This document shows, piece by piece, positions 1 through 9,438 of a stretch of 64,000 nt of DNA. The position numbers were made by a program, and so were the translations under genes. Within the stretch, counting starts at the first letter, position 1. Every line of letters starts with the position of its first letter. The notes beneath the pieces are model-generated. The model was not told the DNA's origin, searched no databases, and saw nothing but the letters and a program-made list of their open reading frames with translations. Origin of the DNA: Burkholderia cenocepacia (GTDB lineage: Bacteria; Pseudomonadota; Gammaproteobacteria; Burkholderiales; Burkholderiaceae); contig NZ_CP060040.1 of the NCBI RefSeq assembly GCF_014211915.1, forward strand, positions 1,550,001 through 1,614,000, read 5' to 3'.

Positions 1-174
1 ATGTACGCGACGATCGCCTGCACGGTCGTGGTCGTTCACAGCGTCTATTCGGCCGGCATGCGCCGCCTGCATCGCGGCTTCGACATGAGCCGCGCGGTGC
101 GCGCGCTCAAGCGTGCGAGCGGGCTGCTGTTCGTCGGGCTCGGCATCAAGCTGCTGACCGCGCGGCAGGCATGA
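1..174 (+). CDS. C-terminal end of a LysE/RhtB-type amino-acid exporter (partial)
   Basis: Only the last 57 codons are in the window; the gene enters from the left in frame 1 and ends at TGA 172-174. The visible part has one hydrophobic stretch, a basic linker (MRRLHRGFDMSRAVRALKR) and a final FVGLGIKLLTARQ segment. That Gly-Leu-Gly-x-Lys-Leu-Leu pattern at the extreme C-terminus is typical of the last transmembrane helix of LysE/RhtB family inner-membrane exporters of amino acids or homoserine lactones. Substrate cannot be judged from this fragment. The stop lies 15 bp from the end of the convergent LRR-kinase gene. Confidence 0.65.
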   Translation: MYATIACTVVVVHSVYSAGMRRLHRGFDMSRAVRALKRASGLLFVGLGIKLLTARQA

Positions 175-189
175 GCCGGCGGCCACCCG

Positions 190-1503
190 TCAGCGCATGC
201 GCGCGGCCAGCGCGGCCGTGATCTCGTCGAACGACGGCCGCGCATCGACGTCCTCGTTCACGCAGGCCGCCGCCAACGCATCGAGCGCGCCGGCGTGCGG
301 TTCGCAGCGCTCGAGCAATTCGCCGAGCAGACAGCCGAACGCGCGTACTTCGAGCCGTTCGAACCTTGCGCCGCGCGTGCGCTCGTTCGCGTCGTACAGC
401 GACGCCGCGCCGAAATCCCCGAGCAGCGCGCCGCCTGCGCCGTCGTGCAGGATGTTGTGCGCATACAGGTCGCCATGCATGATGCCGCGCGCGTGCAGAT
501 GGCCGGCGACCGACGCGATGCCGTGCGCGATCCGCAGCGCTTGCGCCGGCTCGAATCTCGCATCGGCGGCATAGACGTCGCGCGTGCAGGACGCGAAGCT
601 CGGCGGCCCGGCGAGGTTCGTCAGCGCGGGATCGACCAGTTCCATCACCAGGCCGTGCGTGCCGTCCGGATGCCCGCGCAGCTTGCCGATCACCGGGATC
701 AGGTTCGGATGACCGCCGGCATGCAGGCACGCGGCCATTTCGCAATCGGGCAGGCCGTCGCTCGTCACCGCACCCTTGAACAGCTTGACCGCGACCGTGC
801 GCGGCGGATGGCCGTCCGCGCGCCACTGCGCTCGGTAAATGACACCCGACGCGCCCTCGCCCAGTTTCTGTTCGCATGACAGCGCGGCCCAGTCGATCTC
901 CGCGACGTCCGGCCCGGCGGACGCCGCGGCCTCCGGCACCGCGCCGAACGGGTTGCCGGCCACGGCGAGCCACGCAAGGCGCGGCAGGCGCGGCAGCCAG
1001 CCGGGCAACGCGTCCAGCCGGTTCGCCGACAGGCGCACCAGCTCCAGCGCACGGCAGGCGGCCATTTCCGCGGGCAGCGCGCGCAGCCGGTTGCCGGCCA
1101 GCATGAGCTTCTGCAACCGAGAACAATCGCCGATGTCGGCCGGCAGTTCCTCGATTGCGTTGTCGGTCAGGATCAGCCAGCGCAGCGCACGCGGCAGCGC
1201 GCCGCGCGGCACGGTGTGAATCGAGTTCGCCTTGAAGCCGATCATGTCGAGTTGATCGCACGCGCCGAGCACGTCGGGAAAAGCGGTGAAGCGATTGCCC
1301 GACGCGAACAGGATGCGCAGGCGATGCAGCCGCGGCAGGTCGTCGGGCAGCGCGGACAACGCATTGCCGGTGAGGTCGAGCACTTCGAGCGTGTCGGCCA
1401 GATCGAAGATCTCGCGCGGAAATTCGGTCAATCCGCACGCGAGCTTGAGTTGCCGCGCGCCCGACAGTTGTCCGGCCTGCAGTTGTTCGAGGGTGTGGGT
1501 CAC
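190..1503 (-). CDS. leucine-rich repeat protein fused to a protein kinase domain
   Basis: 437 aa with a GTG start at 1503; no clear Shine-Dalgarno precedes it. Residues ~15-200 hold about seven leucine-rich repeats (LxxLxLxxNxLxxLP pattern). Residues ~208-437 are a protein kinase domain: glycine loop GEGASG (215-220), ATP lysine K240 in VAVK, a possible helix-C glutamate E255, a catalytic loop HGDLYAHN with D345 and N350, and DFG at 363-365. HRD is replaced by HGD, as in non-RD kinases, but the catalytic Asp, Asn and Lys are present, so the kinase may be active. There is no signal peptide or membrane helix, so it is probably cytoplasmic. LRR-kinase fusions of this kind occur in Proteobacteria with unknown targets. 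It converges on the LysE-type gene; no partner gene is evident. Confidence 0.85.
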   Translation of the reverse strand: MTHTLEQLQAGQLSGARQLKLACGLTEFPREIFDLADTLEVLDLTGNALSALPDDLPRLHRLRILFASGNRFTAFPDVLGACDQLDMIGFKANSIHTVPRGALPRALRWLILTDNAIEELPADIGDCSRLQKLMLAGNRLRALPAEMAACRALELVRLSANRLDALPGWLPRLPRLAWLAVAGNPFGAVPEAAASAGPDVAEIDWAALSCEQKLGEGASGVIYRAQWRADGHPPRTVAVKLFKGAVTSDGLPDCEMAACLHAGGHPNLIPVIGKLRGHPDGTHGLVMELVDPALTNLAGPPSFASCTRDVYAADARFEPAQALRIAHGIASVAGHLHARGIMHGDLYAHNILHDGAGGALLGDFGAASLYDANERTRGARFERLEVRAFGCLLGELLERCEPHAGALDALAAACVNEDVDARPSFDEITAALAARMR

Positions 1504-1603
1504 GGGGAGAAAAACGGGTGGCGGTTGCGGGGACCCGTCGGGTCGATCGAACGAATTCTACCGGGATCGATCGCGTGCCCCTACATGAGCTTGTCATACC
1601 CCC

Positions 1604-1632
1604 TTCACAAATGCGGAATGTGACGTTAGAAT
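1604..1632 (+). promoter_or_regulatory. promoter of tRNA-Leu
   Basis: TTCACA at 1604-1609 and TAGAAT at 1627-1632 are separated by 17 bp. A GC-rich discriminator (GCGCCCC) follows, as at stable-RNA promoters under stringent control. Predicted start of transcription is near 1640, just before the tRNA at 1648. Confidence 0.55.
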
Positions 1633-1647
1633 TGCGCCCCTTGCAGT

Positions 1648-1732
1648 GCCGACGTGGTGAAATTGGTAGACACGCTATCTTGAGGGGGTAGTGGCGAAAG
1701 CTGTGCGAGTTCGAGTCTCGCCGTCGGCACCA
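1648..1732 (+). tRNA. tRNA-Leu (anticodon GAG)
   Basis: 85 nt. The acceptor stem GCCGACG (1648-1654) pairs with CGTCGGC (1722-1728), followed by discriminator A and an encoded CCA. The anticodon stem CTATC/GGTAG encloses loop TTGAGGG with anticodon GAG at 1682-1684, reading CUC/CUU. A long variable arm and the TTCGAGTC T-loop are present, as expected of a class II tRNA-Leu. Confidence 0.95.
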
Positions 1733-1762
1733 GATGCGTTTTCCTCGCATTCCAGCATTTCC

Positions 1763-1800
1763 GAAACCCGCGACAGCAGATGGCTTCGCGGGTTTTTTGT
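1763..1800 (+). terminator. rho-independent terminator after tRNA-Leu
   Basis: AACCCGCGA near 1765-1773 pairs with TCGCGGGTT ending near 1794, and the stem runs into a T tract (1793-1798). It ends the tRNA transcript about 30 nt past CCA. The same hairpin lies just beyond the stop of the convergent LysR gene (1807) and may serve both directions. Confidence 0.85.
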
Positions 1801-1806
1801 TTTCAG

Positions 1807-2679
1807 CTACGCCAACAACAGAAAATTCCGCACCACCGCGGACGGCTCGTCGCAGCGCGACGCGATGGCCAGCCTCGCGCGAAACCGGTTACCCGCGAAC
1901 GGCCGGTACACGACGCCGGGCACCTGCACCTGCGTAATCGCCTTCGGCACGACCGACACGCCGAGCCCGGCCGCCACCAGCGTCACCGCGGACGCCATCT
2001 GCGGCGCCGGTTGCGCCATGCGCGGCTCGAACCCGGCGGCCTGGCACGCAGCGACGATGTCGTCGAACAGCGCGCCGCCGGCCGCACGCGGCACCTGCAC
2101 GAACGACTCGTCGGCCAGCTCCGCCAGCTCGATGCGCCGGCGCTGCGCCAGCCGGTGCGCGACGGGCAGCGCGACGAACATCGGCTCCTCGTCCCAGTCG
2201 GCTACCCGCAGCGTCGCGGCGATGCGGCGCTCGGGCCGCACGATCGCGACGTCGAGGCGCCCGGCCTCCAGCGCTTCCAGCAAAACGCCCGACGTCGCTT
2301 CCTGCAACGTCAGCTCGGCATCCGGAAACGCCTCCCGAAAGCGGCGAATCAGATCCGACACTTTCGGATTGAACGCGGCCGTCCCGGTGAAGCCGACCCG
2401 CAGATGGCCGGTTTCCCCACGGGCGGCGCGCCTGGCCGCCCGTGCCGCGCGCTCGGCGTCGTCGAGTACGCGTCGCGCCTCTTCCGCGAACACTTCGCCC
2501 GCCAGCGTGAGCTCGGCGCCGCGCGCGGTCCGCTTGAACAGCTCCACGCCGAGCTCGTTCTCGAGCGCCTTGATCTGCTGGCTCAACGGCGGCTGGCCGA
2601 TGCCGAGCGTTTCGGCGGCCTTCGTGAAATTCGACGCGGCCGCGACGGCCAGAAAGTAGCGGAGATGCCGAAGTTCCAT
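1807..2679 (-). CDS. LysR-family transcriptional regulator
   Basis: 290 aa, normal length for the family. Residues 1-60 are the winged helix-turn-helix (MELRHLRYFLAVAAASNFTKAAETL..PPLSQQIKALENELG), followed by the linker helix and a periplasmic-binding-like effector domain. Start ATG 2679 matches the canonical MELRHLRYF opening. It is divergent from the MFS transporter at 2818 with 138 bp between starts, so by the usual LysR logic it probably controls that transporter and itself. The effector is unknown; the domain resembles the BenM/CatM branch only loosely. Confidence 0.9.
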   Translation of the reverse strand: MELRHLRYFLAVAAASNFTKAAETLGIGQPPLSQQIKALENELGVELFKRTARGAELTLAGEVFAEEARRVLDDAERAARAARRAARGETGHLRVGFTGTAAFNPKVSDLIRRFREAFPDAELTLQEATSGVLLEALEAGRLDVAIVRPERRIAATLRVADWDEEPMFVALPVAHRLAQRRRIELAELADESFVQVPRAAGGALFDDIVAACQAAGFEPRMAQPAPQMASAVTLVAAGLGVSVVPKAITQVQVPGVVYRPFAGNRFRARLAIASRCDEPSAVVRNFLLLA

Positions 2680-2817
2680 GCGTGACGTGACCTCGCGGTG
2701 AGTCGGATTGCCTGTCAGCCAGTGTTAAAACATATGACTGCGGTTCATTTCATATATTGGACATATACATGACCGTGCGCAAGAATTCGTGTATTCCGTC
2801 GCACATCGAGTGCCTTC
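2680..2817. promoter_or_regulatory. divergent promoter region between LysR gene and MFS gene
   Basis: This 138-bp gap holds an AT-rich stretch at about 2725-2772 within otherwise GC-rich DNA. It contains repeated CATAT elements (CATATGA, TTCATATAT, ACATATAC) with partial dyad symmetry. Such a cluster is where a LysR protein and both promoters would be expected. No precise operator can be fixed by eye. Confidence 0.4.
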
Positions 2818-4059
2818 ATGTCCTCCGCTTCGATTTCCCGCTCCGTCCCCGGCACGCAGAACAGCGCGCCCGATGCGCTGCCGGCCGGCGTATCCCCGCG
2901 CTCGGCCGCGTACAAGCGCATCGCGTTCGCGCTGTTCCTCGCCGGCTTTTCCACTTTCTCGCTGCTGTACTGCGTGCAGCCGCTGCTGCCCGCGTTCGCC
3001 CATGAGTTCAACGTCGGCGCGGCGTCGAGTTCGCTCTCGCTGTCGTTGTCGACCGGAATGCTCGCGGTGTCGATCCTGTGCGCCGGCGCGCTGTCCGAAC
3101 GGGTCGGGCGGCGCGGGCTGATGTTCGCGTCGATGACGCTGGCCGCGCTGTTCAACCTGCTCGCCGCGTGGTCGCCGAACTGGCACCTGCTGCTGGTCTG
3201 GCGCGCGCTCGAAGGCTTCGCGCTGGGCGGCGTGCCGGCCGTGGCGATGGCCTATCTCGCGGAAGAAATCGCCGCCGACGGGCTCGGCTTCTCGATGGGG
3301 CTCTATGTCGGCGGGACCGCGTTCGGCGGCATGATCGGACGGATCGGGATGAGCGCGCTCGAGGAGCACTTCTCGTGGCGCACGGCGATGCTGTCGATCG
3401 GCGTCGTCGACCTGCTCGCGGCGATCGCGTTCGTGATGCTGCTGCCGGCCTCGCGACGCTTCGTGAAGCGCACCGACCTGACGCTGCGTCACCACCTGCG
3501 GCTGTGGCACGCGCAACTGCGTCATGCGCGCCTGCCGTTCGTGTTCGCGATCGGCTTCCTCGTGATGGGCGCGTTCGTGACGATCTACAACTACGCCGGG
3601 TTCCGGCTCATGGCGGCGCCGTTCAACCTGAGCCCGACCGCGTGCGGGCTGATTTTCGGCGCATACCTGTTCGGGATGGTGTCGTCGTCGAGCGCCGGCG
3701 CGCTCGCCGATCGCCTCGGACGGGCGCCGGTGCTGGTCAGCGGCATCGTCGTGTTCGCGGCGGGCCTCGCGCTGACGCTGTCGCACTCACTCGCCGCGAT
3801 CGTCGTCGGCATCGTGCTCGTGACGATCGGCTTCTTCGTCGCCCACTCGGTCGCGAGCGGCTGGGTCGGCGCGCTCGCGGGCGCCGCGAAGGGGCATGCG
3901 GCTTCGCTGTATCTGCTCGCCTACTACGTCGGGTCGAGCGTGCTCGGCTCGGTCGGCGGCGCGTTCTGGCAACGCGGCGCGTGGACGAGCGTCGCCGCGT
4001 ATGTCGCGGTGCTGCTCGTCATCGCATTGCTGGCCGCGCGGCGCTTGAGTCGCCCTTGA
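2818..4059 (+). CDS. MFS transporter, YnfM-like
   Basis: 413 aa with about 12 predicted transmembrane helices after a ~30-residue polar N-terminus. The cytoplasmic loop between helices 2 and 3 carries the MFS motif (GALSERVGRRGLMFASM), and the repeat half has GALADRLGRAPVLVSG. The opening FALFLAGFSTFSLLYCVQPLLP is characteristic of the YnfM group of putative drug/arabinose-type efflux permeases. It is expected in the inner membrane as a proton antiporter. Substrate unknown. Control by the divergent LysR at 1807 is inferred from arrangement. Confidence 0.85.
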   Translation: MSSASISRSVPGTQNSAPDALPAGVSPRSAAYKRIAFALFLAGFSTFSLLYCVQPLLPAFAHEFNVGAASSSLSLSLSTGMLAVSILCAGALSERVGRRGLMFASMTLAALFNLLAAWSPNWHLLLVWRALEGFALGGVPAVAMAYLAEEIAADGLGFSMGLYVGGTAFGGMIGRIGMSALEEHFSWRTAMLSIGVVDLLAAIAFVMLLPASRRFVKRTDLTLRHHLRLWHAQLRHARLPFVFAIGFLVMGAFVTIYNYAGFRLMAAPFNLSPTACGLIFGAYLFGMVSSSSAGALADRLGRAPVLVSGIVVFAAGLALTLSHSLAAIVVGIVLVTIGFFVAHSVASGWVGALAGAAKGHAASLYLLAYYVGSSVLGSVGGAFWQRGAWTSVAAYVAVLLVIALLAARRLSRP

Positions 4060-4129
4060 GCCATGCGTGACGCGGCTCGGCTCGGCGCGGTGCGGCCCGC
4101 GCCGTGCACCCACGCCGGCCGCTCAGCCG

Positions 4130-5377
4130 TCACGACACCAGCGCATCGTCTCCTTTCATCGCATACGCCGCCTCGCGCCGCCGCAGCTTCATCGCGATCA
4201 GCGCCGCCAGCACCGCGAGCGCGACGCCGGTGAGAAACCCGCCCGTGTAACCGACCTTCGCGGTCAGTGACAGGATCGTCGACGACGCGATCAGCTCGCC
4301 GAGATCGCGCGTGCTCTGCACGGCGGTCACGTCGGTGCCGGCCTGATCGCTGCCCCCCGCGAAACGCATGCCGGCCGTCATGATCGACACGGACGTGATG
4401 CCGGTCGCCAGCGAGCCGAGCACCGTGCACAGCCACGCCCACGCCGGCGACACCGGTAGCCACCCGCTCGCCTGCGTGAACCACAGCAGCGCCGCCGCGC
4501 CCGCGCAGCTCACGCCGGCCGTGAACGCCCGCCACAGGCCGAGCGCCCGCACGAGCCACGCGCCGCCGCCGCATCCGAGCACGACCGTCACGACGCCGCC
4601 GGCCATCCCGAGTTTGCCGATCGCGTCGAGCGACCAGCCCGCATCGTTGAGGAACAGCTTCGACAGGCCGAAGCCCGATACGGCAGTCATCGCCGACAGC
4701 AGCGCGAGCGACAGCAGCGACCACGAACGCGGCCGCTTCGCGAAGCGCACGAGGCTCGCGTCGTGATCGGGCCGGACGCGCGCACGATCCGCGTCGCGCG
4801 GCAACACCCACAGCACGCAGACGAGGCTCGCGAGCGGGACGGCGGCCAGCGCGAGAAACGCGGTGGGCTGGCCGAACAGGCCGATCAGCGTCAACGTGCC
4901 GGCGCCGCCGCCGAAGAAGCCGATCATCACGCCCGCGATCTGGATCGCGTTGATCCTCGCGAGCGTGTCGCCGCTGAAATGCTCGGCGGCCATCCCGTCG
5001 TTCGCGATGTCCTGCGTCGCGCTCGCGAGCGACGCGACGGCCAGTAGCCCGACCGCCCAGCCCGCCGTCGCGACCGTCATCCCGATCTGCGCGAGGCTGG
5101 CCAGGCACAGCACGACGATCGTCTGCATCGGCAGCATCCAGCTGCGCCGCCGGCCGATGCGGGGCGACCAGCGGTTGTCGACGACGGGCGCCCACAGGAA
5201 TTTCACGACCCACGGCAGCCCGACGAGCGGCAGGAACGCAAGCGCGTGCAGCGGCGCGCCGTCGTGGCGCAGCAGCGTCGGCATCGCATCCATCGCGATG
5301 CCGATCGGGATGCCCTGTGACAGGTAAAGCAGCGTGATCGTGATGACCAGGCGGCGATGTTCGAGCAGGTCGCGCAT
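4130..5377 (-). CDS. fptX: FptX-like MFS permease for ferripyochelin uptake
   Basis: 415 aa with about 12 hydrophobic helices. The opening (TLLYLSQGIPIGIAMDAMPTLLR) and SATQDIANDGMAAEHF fit the RhtX/FptX siderophore-permease branch of the MFS. The start is set at ATG 5377 because GGAG lies 6 nt upstream; a start 18 bp further up has no ribosome site. It is the last gene of the fptABCX operon, 22 bp after fptC. In P. aeruginosa FptX moves ferripyochelin across the inner membrane. The function here is inferred from similarity and identical gene order. Confidence 0.88.
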   Translation of the reverse strand: MRDLLEHRRLVITITLLYLSQGIPIGIAMDAMPTLLRHDGAPLHALAFLPLVGLPWVVKFLWAPVVDNRWSPRIGRRRSWMLPMQTIVVLCLASLAQIGMTVATAGWAVGLLAVASLASATQDIANDGMAAEHFSGDTLARINAIQIAGVMIGFFGGGAGTLTLIGLFGQPTAFLALAAVPLASLVCVLWVLPRDADRARVRPDHDASLVRFAKRPRSWSLLSLALLSAMTAVSGFGLSKLFLNDAGWSLDAIGKLGMAGGVVTVVLGCGGGAWLVRALGLWRAFTAGVSCAGAAALLWFTQASGWLPVSPAWAWLCTVLGSLATGITSVSIMTAGMRFAGGSDQAGTDVTAVQSTRDLGELIASSTILSLTAKVGYTGGFLTGVALAVLAALIAMKLRRREAAYAMKGDDALVS

Positions 5378-5399
5378 CGAATTCTCCAGTTGCATGAGG

Positions 5400-6911
5400 T
5401 TAAAAAGGTTCGGCGCCGGCCGGCACGCGCGCGGGCTGCATCGCGTCGCGCCGCGGACGGCGTGCCGCACGCAGCAGCAATGCGCCGAAGGCGACGAGCG
5501 CCGCGTCGGTCAGCCAGTACACGGGTCGGCCTGCGTCCAGCAGCGCGAGCGCGCAATGGGTCGCGCCGGCCAGCCCGTACGCGACACCGGCCGCACGCAT
5601 CAGCACGCGCAGCCATGCCGCGCGATCGGCGACGCAAGCCGCGAGCGCGATCGCGCCGCCCCACACGGCCCAGAACAGCATCGCGAGCGCATGGTCGACG
5701 TGCACGCCGTCGGGCAGTGCACGCCCGGCGAACAGCAGCGCACCGCCCGCGAGCACGAGCCCGCCGCACACGCCGACCGCGGCGGCGGCCAGCACGTCGG
5801 CCGAGCGATCGCGTTGCGCGCGCCGCCGTTCGATCCACAGATGCAGCCCCGTTGCGCACAACGCACACGCGGCGAGCCCCATCAGGAAATGCAGCACGCG
5901 CAGCACGCCACCGGCCGCGCCGACCCAGCCGTATTGCGCGAAATGCAGCGGCTGCACCGCGATGAACGCGCGCAGCCAGAAGCCGCGGCCGCGCGACGTC
6001 GCATCGGCGAGCCATTGCCCGTCCGTCGCGCGGTACAGGTGGCGTTCGAACACGGCCGTGCTCGGCAGGCCCGCGGTCGTACCGGCAATCTCGACGCGTG
6101 CATTCACGTCGCCCCAGCGATGCAGCACGACGGCTTCGGGCCGGAACTCCGGCCTGCGCACCGCGTCGCGCCGCAGCAGCGCTTCGAGATCGGGCGCATG
6201 CCGCCATGGGCCGCCGGCCTCGACGGGCGACGGTCCGCCCAGCAGCTCGGCGAACGCACGCTGCGGCTGCCCCGGATACGCGACGCCCGCGAGCGACACC
6301 GTGCCGAGCGCGCCGAGCCCCGACAGCGCGCCGGTGAACGCGAACAGCACGAGCCACGGCGTGCCCCACAGGCCGATCCACGCATGCAGGTCGAACAGCG
6401 CGACGCGCAAGCCGTGGCCGCGCCGGATACGCGCCGCGTCGGGCCAGCGCTTGCGGTGCACGACCACGCCCGCGACGATGAGCACGAGCAGCACGATGCC
6501 CCACAGGCTGACGAAAATGCGCCCGGGGAAGCCGGCGAACAGCGTCTTGTGCAGCGTGACGATCAACGTCGCCCGCACGGCGTCGGGCAGCGGCGCGCCG
6601 GTCGCCGGATCGAGCGCGAGCGTGCACGTCTGACGCGCGTCGCAGAAACGGATGGCCGGATCGTCCGGCCGCGGCAGCACGATGCGCGCGTCGCGCAACG
6701 CGAACCCGAGCGACGCCGCGCGCGCGACGAGCGCGTCGAGCGGCAACGTCGGCCGTGCGGCGGCCACCGCAGGCGGCCGCCACCAGCCCTGCATCGAATC
6801 GAACGCGAGACTCCAGGTGCCGCTGAACAGCACGACGAACAGCACCACGCCGAACAGCGCGCCGGCGCCGCGATGCAGCGCGCGCCAGCGCGCACGCGAC
6901 GAAGCATCCAT
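5400..6911 (-). CDS. fptC: PepSY-associated transmembrane protein, FptC-like
   Basis: 503 aa, ATG 6911 one base after the stop of the preceding gene. PepSY_TM architecture: an N-terminal helix after a basic segment (ARWRALHRGAGALFGVVLFVVLFSGTWSLAFD), a periplasmic PepSY-like segment, a second helix near LPGRIFVSLWGIVLLVLIV, an HAWIGLWGTPWLVLFAFTG helix and several C-terminal helices. Histidines in HRGAG and HAWIG resemble haem/iron-reductase-type membrane proteins of siderophore operons. The same position in P. aeruginosa is fptC (PA4219). A role in iron release from ferripyochelin or in uptake is inference. Confidence 0.82.
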   Translation of the reverse strand: MDASSRARWRALHRGAGALFGVVLFVVLFSGTWSLAFDSMQGWWRPPAVAAARPTLPLDALVARAASLGFALRDARIVLPRPDDPAIRFCDARQTCTLALDPATGAPLPDAVRATLIVTLHKTLFAGFPGRIFVSLWGIVLLVLIVAGVVVHRKRWPDAARIRRGHGLRVALFDLHAWIGLWGTPWLVLFAFTGALSGLGALGTVSLAGVAYPGQPQRAFAELLGGPSPVEAGGPWRHAPDLEALLRRDAVRRPEFRPEAVVLHRWGDVNARVEIAGTTAGLPSTAVFERHLYRATDGQWLADATSRGRGFWLRAFIAVQPLHFAQYGWVGAAGGVLRVLHFLMGLAACALCATGLHLWIERRRAQRDRSADVLAAAAVGVCGGLVLAGGALLFAGRALPDGVHVDHALAMLFWAVWGGAIALAACVADRAAWLRVLMRAAGVAYGLAGATHCALALLDAGRPVYWLTDAALVAFGALLLRAARRPRRDAMQPARVPAGAEPF

Positions 6912-6912
6912 G

Positions 6913-7176
6913 TCAGCGCCCTCCCCAGAACATCGCGCACGGCACCAGCACCGCGAGCCACGCACCCGCGCGCCACGCGGCCTGCCGCCAGCCGGGCGCG
7001 ACGAGCACCCACAGCAGCGCGGCGACGCTCGCGGCGAGCGTCAGCAACACGGCCGCATAGAGCCGGTTCAGGCCGTCGTCGGGGTAATGACGGGCCAGCG
7101 TGAGCGCGAGCGCGACCGCCCCCGGCAGCACGCCGCCGATCGCGATCGCCGCCCGCGCGCCCCAGCCGGACGCCAT
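6913..7176 (-). CDS. fptB: small membrane protein, DUF3649/FptB-like
   Basis: 87 aa with two to three hydrophobic helices (about residues 8-26, 38-58 and 67-83). ATG 7176 overlaps the stop of fptA (TGATG), and its own stop is followed after one base by the fptC start, so the three are probably translationally coupled. The pattern of a small DUF3649-type protein between a TonB receptor and a PepSY protein recurs in siderophore operons. It matches fptB of P. aeruginosa in position and size class. Molecular function unknown; an inner-membrane accessory of the uptake system is likely. Confidence 0.75.
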   Translation of the reverse strand: MASGWGARAAIAIGGVLPGAVALALTLARHYPDDGLNRLYAAVLLTLAASVAALLWVLVAPGWRQAAWRAGAWLAVLVPCAMFWGGR

Positions 7177-9359
7177 CAGAATTGCCCGCGCACGGTCAGC
7201 ATCACGTTGCGCGGTTCCCCGTAACGGTTGTTCCAGCCCGGCTGGCTCAGGCTCAGGTAGTAGTTGCGGTCGAACAGGTTGTTGACGTTGAGCGCGGCGC
7301 TCCAGTGCTTGTCGTAGCGGTAGCCGAGCCGCACGCTCGCGAGCGCGTAGCCGCCCTGGCTCATCGTGACGCCGTTCGCCTGCGCCGAGTAGCTGCTCTG
7401 CACCTGCACGCCGCCGCCGATGCTCCAGCGCCGCTCCTGCCACGGCAGGTCGTAGTTGGTCCACAGCCGGAACAGGTGGCGCGGATTCAGCAGCGGCGCG
7501 AACGTGCCCGCGTTCGCGAGGTTGTCCGCATAACGCATCGTGTCGTACGTGTAGCTCGCCCACACGCTCCACCATGGCGTGATGCGGCCGTTCGCCTCGA
7601 ACTCGAAGCCCTGGCTGCGCACGCTGCCGCCGTTCACGTAGTAGCAGCTCGGCCCCGCGCATGGATGCGCGAGGTCGACCTGCGGGTTGTTGTCGAGATC
7701 GATGCGGAACGCCGCGAGCGACACGTCGAGCTTGCCGCCCGCCAGTTCGCCCTTCACGCCCGTTTCGTAGGTACGCCCCTTCACCGGCGTCAGGATGCCG
7801 CCGCCCCACATCGACTTGGTCTGCGGCTGGAACACCTCCGCATAGCTCGCGTACCACGACCAGTCGCGCGCGAAATCCCAGATCAGCCCGCCGTACGGCG
7901 TGAACTGGTGGCCGGTGTTGTAGTGCGCGCCGAGGCTGTCCTGGTTCCACCAGCTCATCCGGCCGCCGAGCACGAGCGTCAGCGGCTCCGCGAGCTTGAT
8001 GCGGCCCAGCCCGTAGACGCCCTTCTGCGAAACGTCGTTCTGCTGCGACTGCTGGTACGGCCCGATGCCGGGCTCGGGCACGCTGCTCGGGTTCCAGCGA
8101 TACACGTTCACCGGCGTGCCGGCCACGTCGCCGAGCAGCGGCGCGGTCATCTGCCCGCTGCTGCTGTTCGCGTAGGTGACGCCGAACAGCAGGTCGTGCG
8201 TGAGCCCGAACGCATGCACGGGGCCCTGCACGTTCGCATCGACGCTGCGGCTGTAGCTGCTGAACTGGTACGCGGCGCCGGTCAGCCGGCCGCCGGCGCC
8301 CGTCGCCGGATCGACCGCGCCGAACGAACCTGCGTACTTCAGGTCCGAGCGCACGCTCTGGTATTCGCCGCTGACCTTCGCCTTCCAGCCGGCGCCGAGC
8401 TTCTGCTCGACCGACGCGAACGCGCGCGTCGTGTCCCAGTTGAAGCGGCCCCACGCGGTGTCGAGGAACGTCGAGCGCGACAGGCCGAGGCTCGCCCCGT
8501 CGCGCGCCATCGGCACGCCGGACATGTCGGGCACCGATGTCGTGGTCTGGTACTGCGCGCCGAACGTGAGCAGCGTGTCGCGCGTCACGTCGACTTCCGT
8601 GACGCTGTAGATCGAACGCGTGTCCTGCTTCGCATGGTCGTAGAAGAAGTGGCGATCCTCGTACGCGGCGACGAGCCGGCTGCGCACGGTGCCGGCCGCA
8701 TTGAGCGGGCCGCCGATGTCGGCTTCCGCGCGATAGCGGTCCCAGCTGCCGACGCTGGCGGTCGCATGCGCGGAGAACTGGTATTGCGGGCGCTTGCGCA
8801 CGAGGTTGACGGTCGCGGCCGGATTGCCCGAGCCGTGCAGCAGCCCGTTCGCGCCGCGCAGGATTTCGACGCGTTCGTACACCGAGATGTCCTGCGGCGC
8901 GCTCGCCATGTCGCCGATCACGACCGGCACGCCGTCGAATTCGAACGAATCGACCTTGAAGCCGCGCACGAAGTACGCGGTGGTGAGCAGCACGTAAGGC
9001 TGGACGGTCACGCCGGCCGACTGCTGCATCACCTCGTCGAGCGAGAACAGGTTCTGCTGGTCGATCCGCTCGCGCGTCGTCACGCTGACCGACTGCGGAA
9101 TCTCGCGCAACGCGAGCGGCATCTTGCCGACCGTCGCCACCGACGGATCGTCGGCCACGCCGCGCGACGCATTCACCGCAATCGCCTTCAACTCGCCCCC
9201 GGCAGGCTGCGCGGCGGCTGTTTCGTCCTGGCGGACTTCCGCGCCGGCCGCCGGCGCCGCATCGGCGAACGCCGCCGCCGGATGCGCGGCGATCAGCAGG
9301 CCGAGGTACAGCGACGGACGCCAGCGCCCGAAACGGGCGACGCGTGCGCCCTGCATCAT
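7176..9359 (-). CDS. fptA: ferripyochelin TonB-dependent outer-membrane receptor
   Basis: 727 aa. Start ATG 9359 is chosen because GAGAG stands 5 nt upstream; an upstream in-frame start at 9392 lacks a ribosome site. A signal peptide covers residues ~1-35 ([19 protein letters not shown]). The plug domain follows ([61 protein letters not shown]), then a 22-strand beta-barrel ending in aromatic Phe (MLTVRGQF). This is a FptA/FoxA-type siderophore receptor. It opens the fptABCX operon behind a Fur box and a PchR-type repeat. Pyochelin as substrate rests on synteny with pchEFGHI. Confidence 0.93.
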   Translation of the reverse strand: MMQGARVARFGRWRPSLYLGLLIAAHPAAAFADAAPAAGAEVRQDETAAAQPAGGELKAIAVNASRGVADDPSVATVGKMPLALREIPQSVSVTTRERIDQQNLFSLDEVMQQSAGVTVQPYVLLTTAYFVRGFKVDSFEFDGVPVVIGDMASAPQDISVYERVEILRGANGLLHGSGNPAATVNLVRKRPQYQFSAHATASVGSWDRYRAEADIGGPLNAAGTVRSRLVAAYEDRHFFYDHAKQDTRSIYSVTEVDVTRDTLLTFGAQYQTTTSVPDMSGVPMARDGASLGLSRSTFLDTAWGRFNWDTTRAFASVEQKLGAGWKAKVSGEYQSVRSDLKYAGSFGAVDPATGAGGRLTGAAYQFSSYSRSVDANVQGPVHAFGLTHDLLFGVTYANSSSGQMTAPLLGDVAGTPVNVYRWNPSSVPEPGIGPYQQSQQNDVSQKGVYGLGRIKLAEPLTLVLGGRMSWWNQDSLGAHYNTGHQFTPYGGLIWDFARDWSWYASYAEVFQPQTKSMWGGGILTPVKGRTYETGVKGELAGGKLDVSLAAFRIDLDNNPQVDLAHPCAGPSCYYVNGGSVRSQGFEFEANGRITPWWSVWASYTYDTMRYADNLANAGTFAPLLNPRHLFRLWTNYDLPWQERRWSIGGGVQVQSSYSAQANGVTMSQGGYALASVRLGYRYDKHWSAALNVNNLFDRNYYLSLSQPGWNNRYGEPRNVMLTVRGQF

Positions 9360-9408
9360 CGATCTCTCAGGTTCCCGTACCTCGTACCGCATTCACGCCC
9401 CCGTATTT

Positions 9409-9427
9409 GATAATCATTCTCATTATC
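9409..9427. promoter_or_regulatory. Fur box in the fptA promoter
   Basis: The 19-bp sequence GATAATCATTCTCATTATC is close to the Fur consensus GATAATGATAATCATTATC and forms near-perfect dyad symmetry that extends to TTGATAA...TTATCAA. It lies about 50 bp upstream of the fptA start. Fe-Fur binding here would repress uptake genes in iron-replete cells. Confidence 0.92.
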
Positions 9428-9438
9428 AATTAGAACCG

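Noticed and set aside
1648..1732. tRNA-Leu as an attachment site of an integrated island
   Set aside because: No integrase gene and no duplicated tRNA 3' end were seen in the window.
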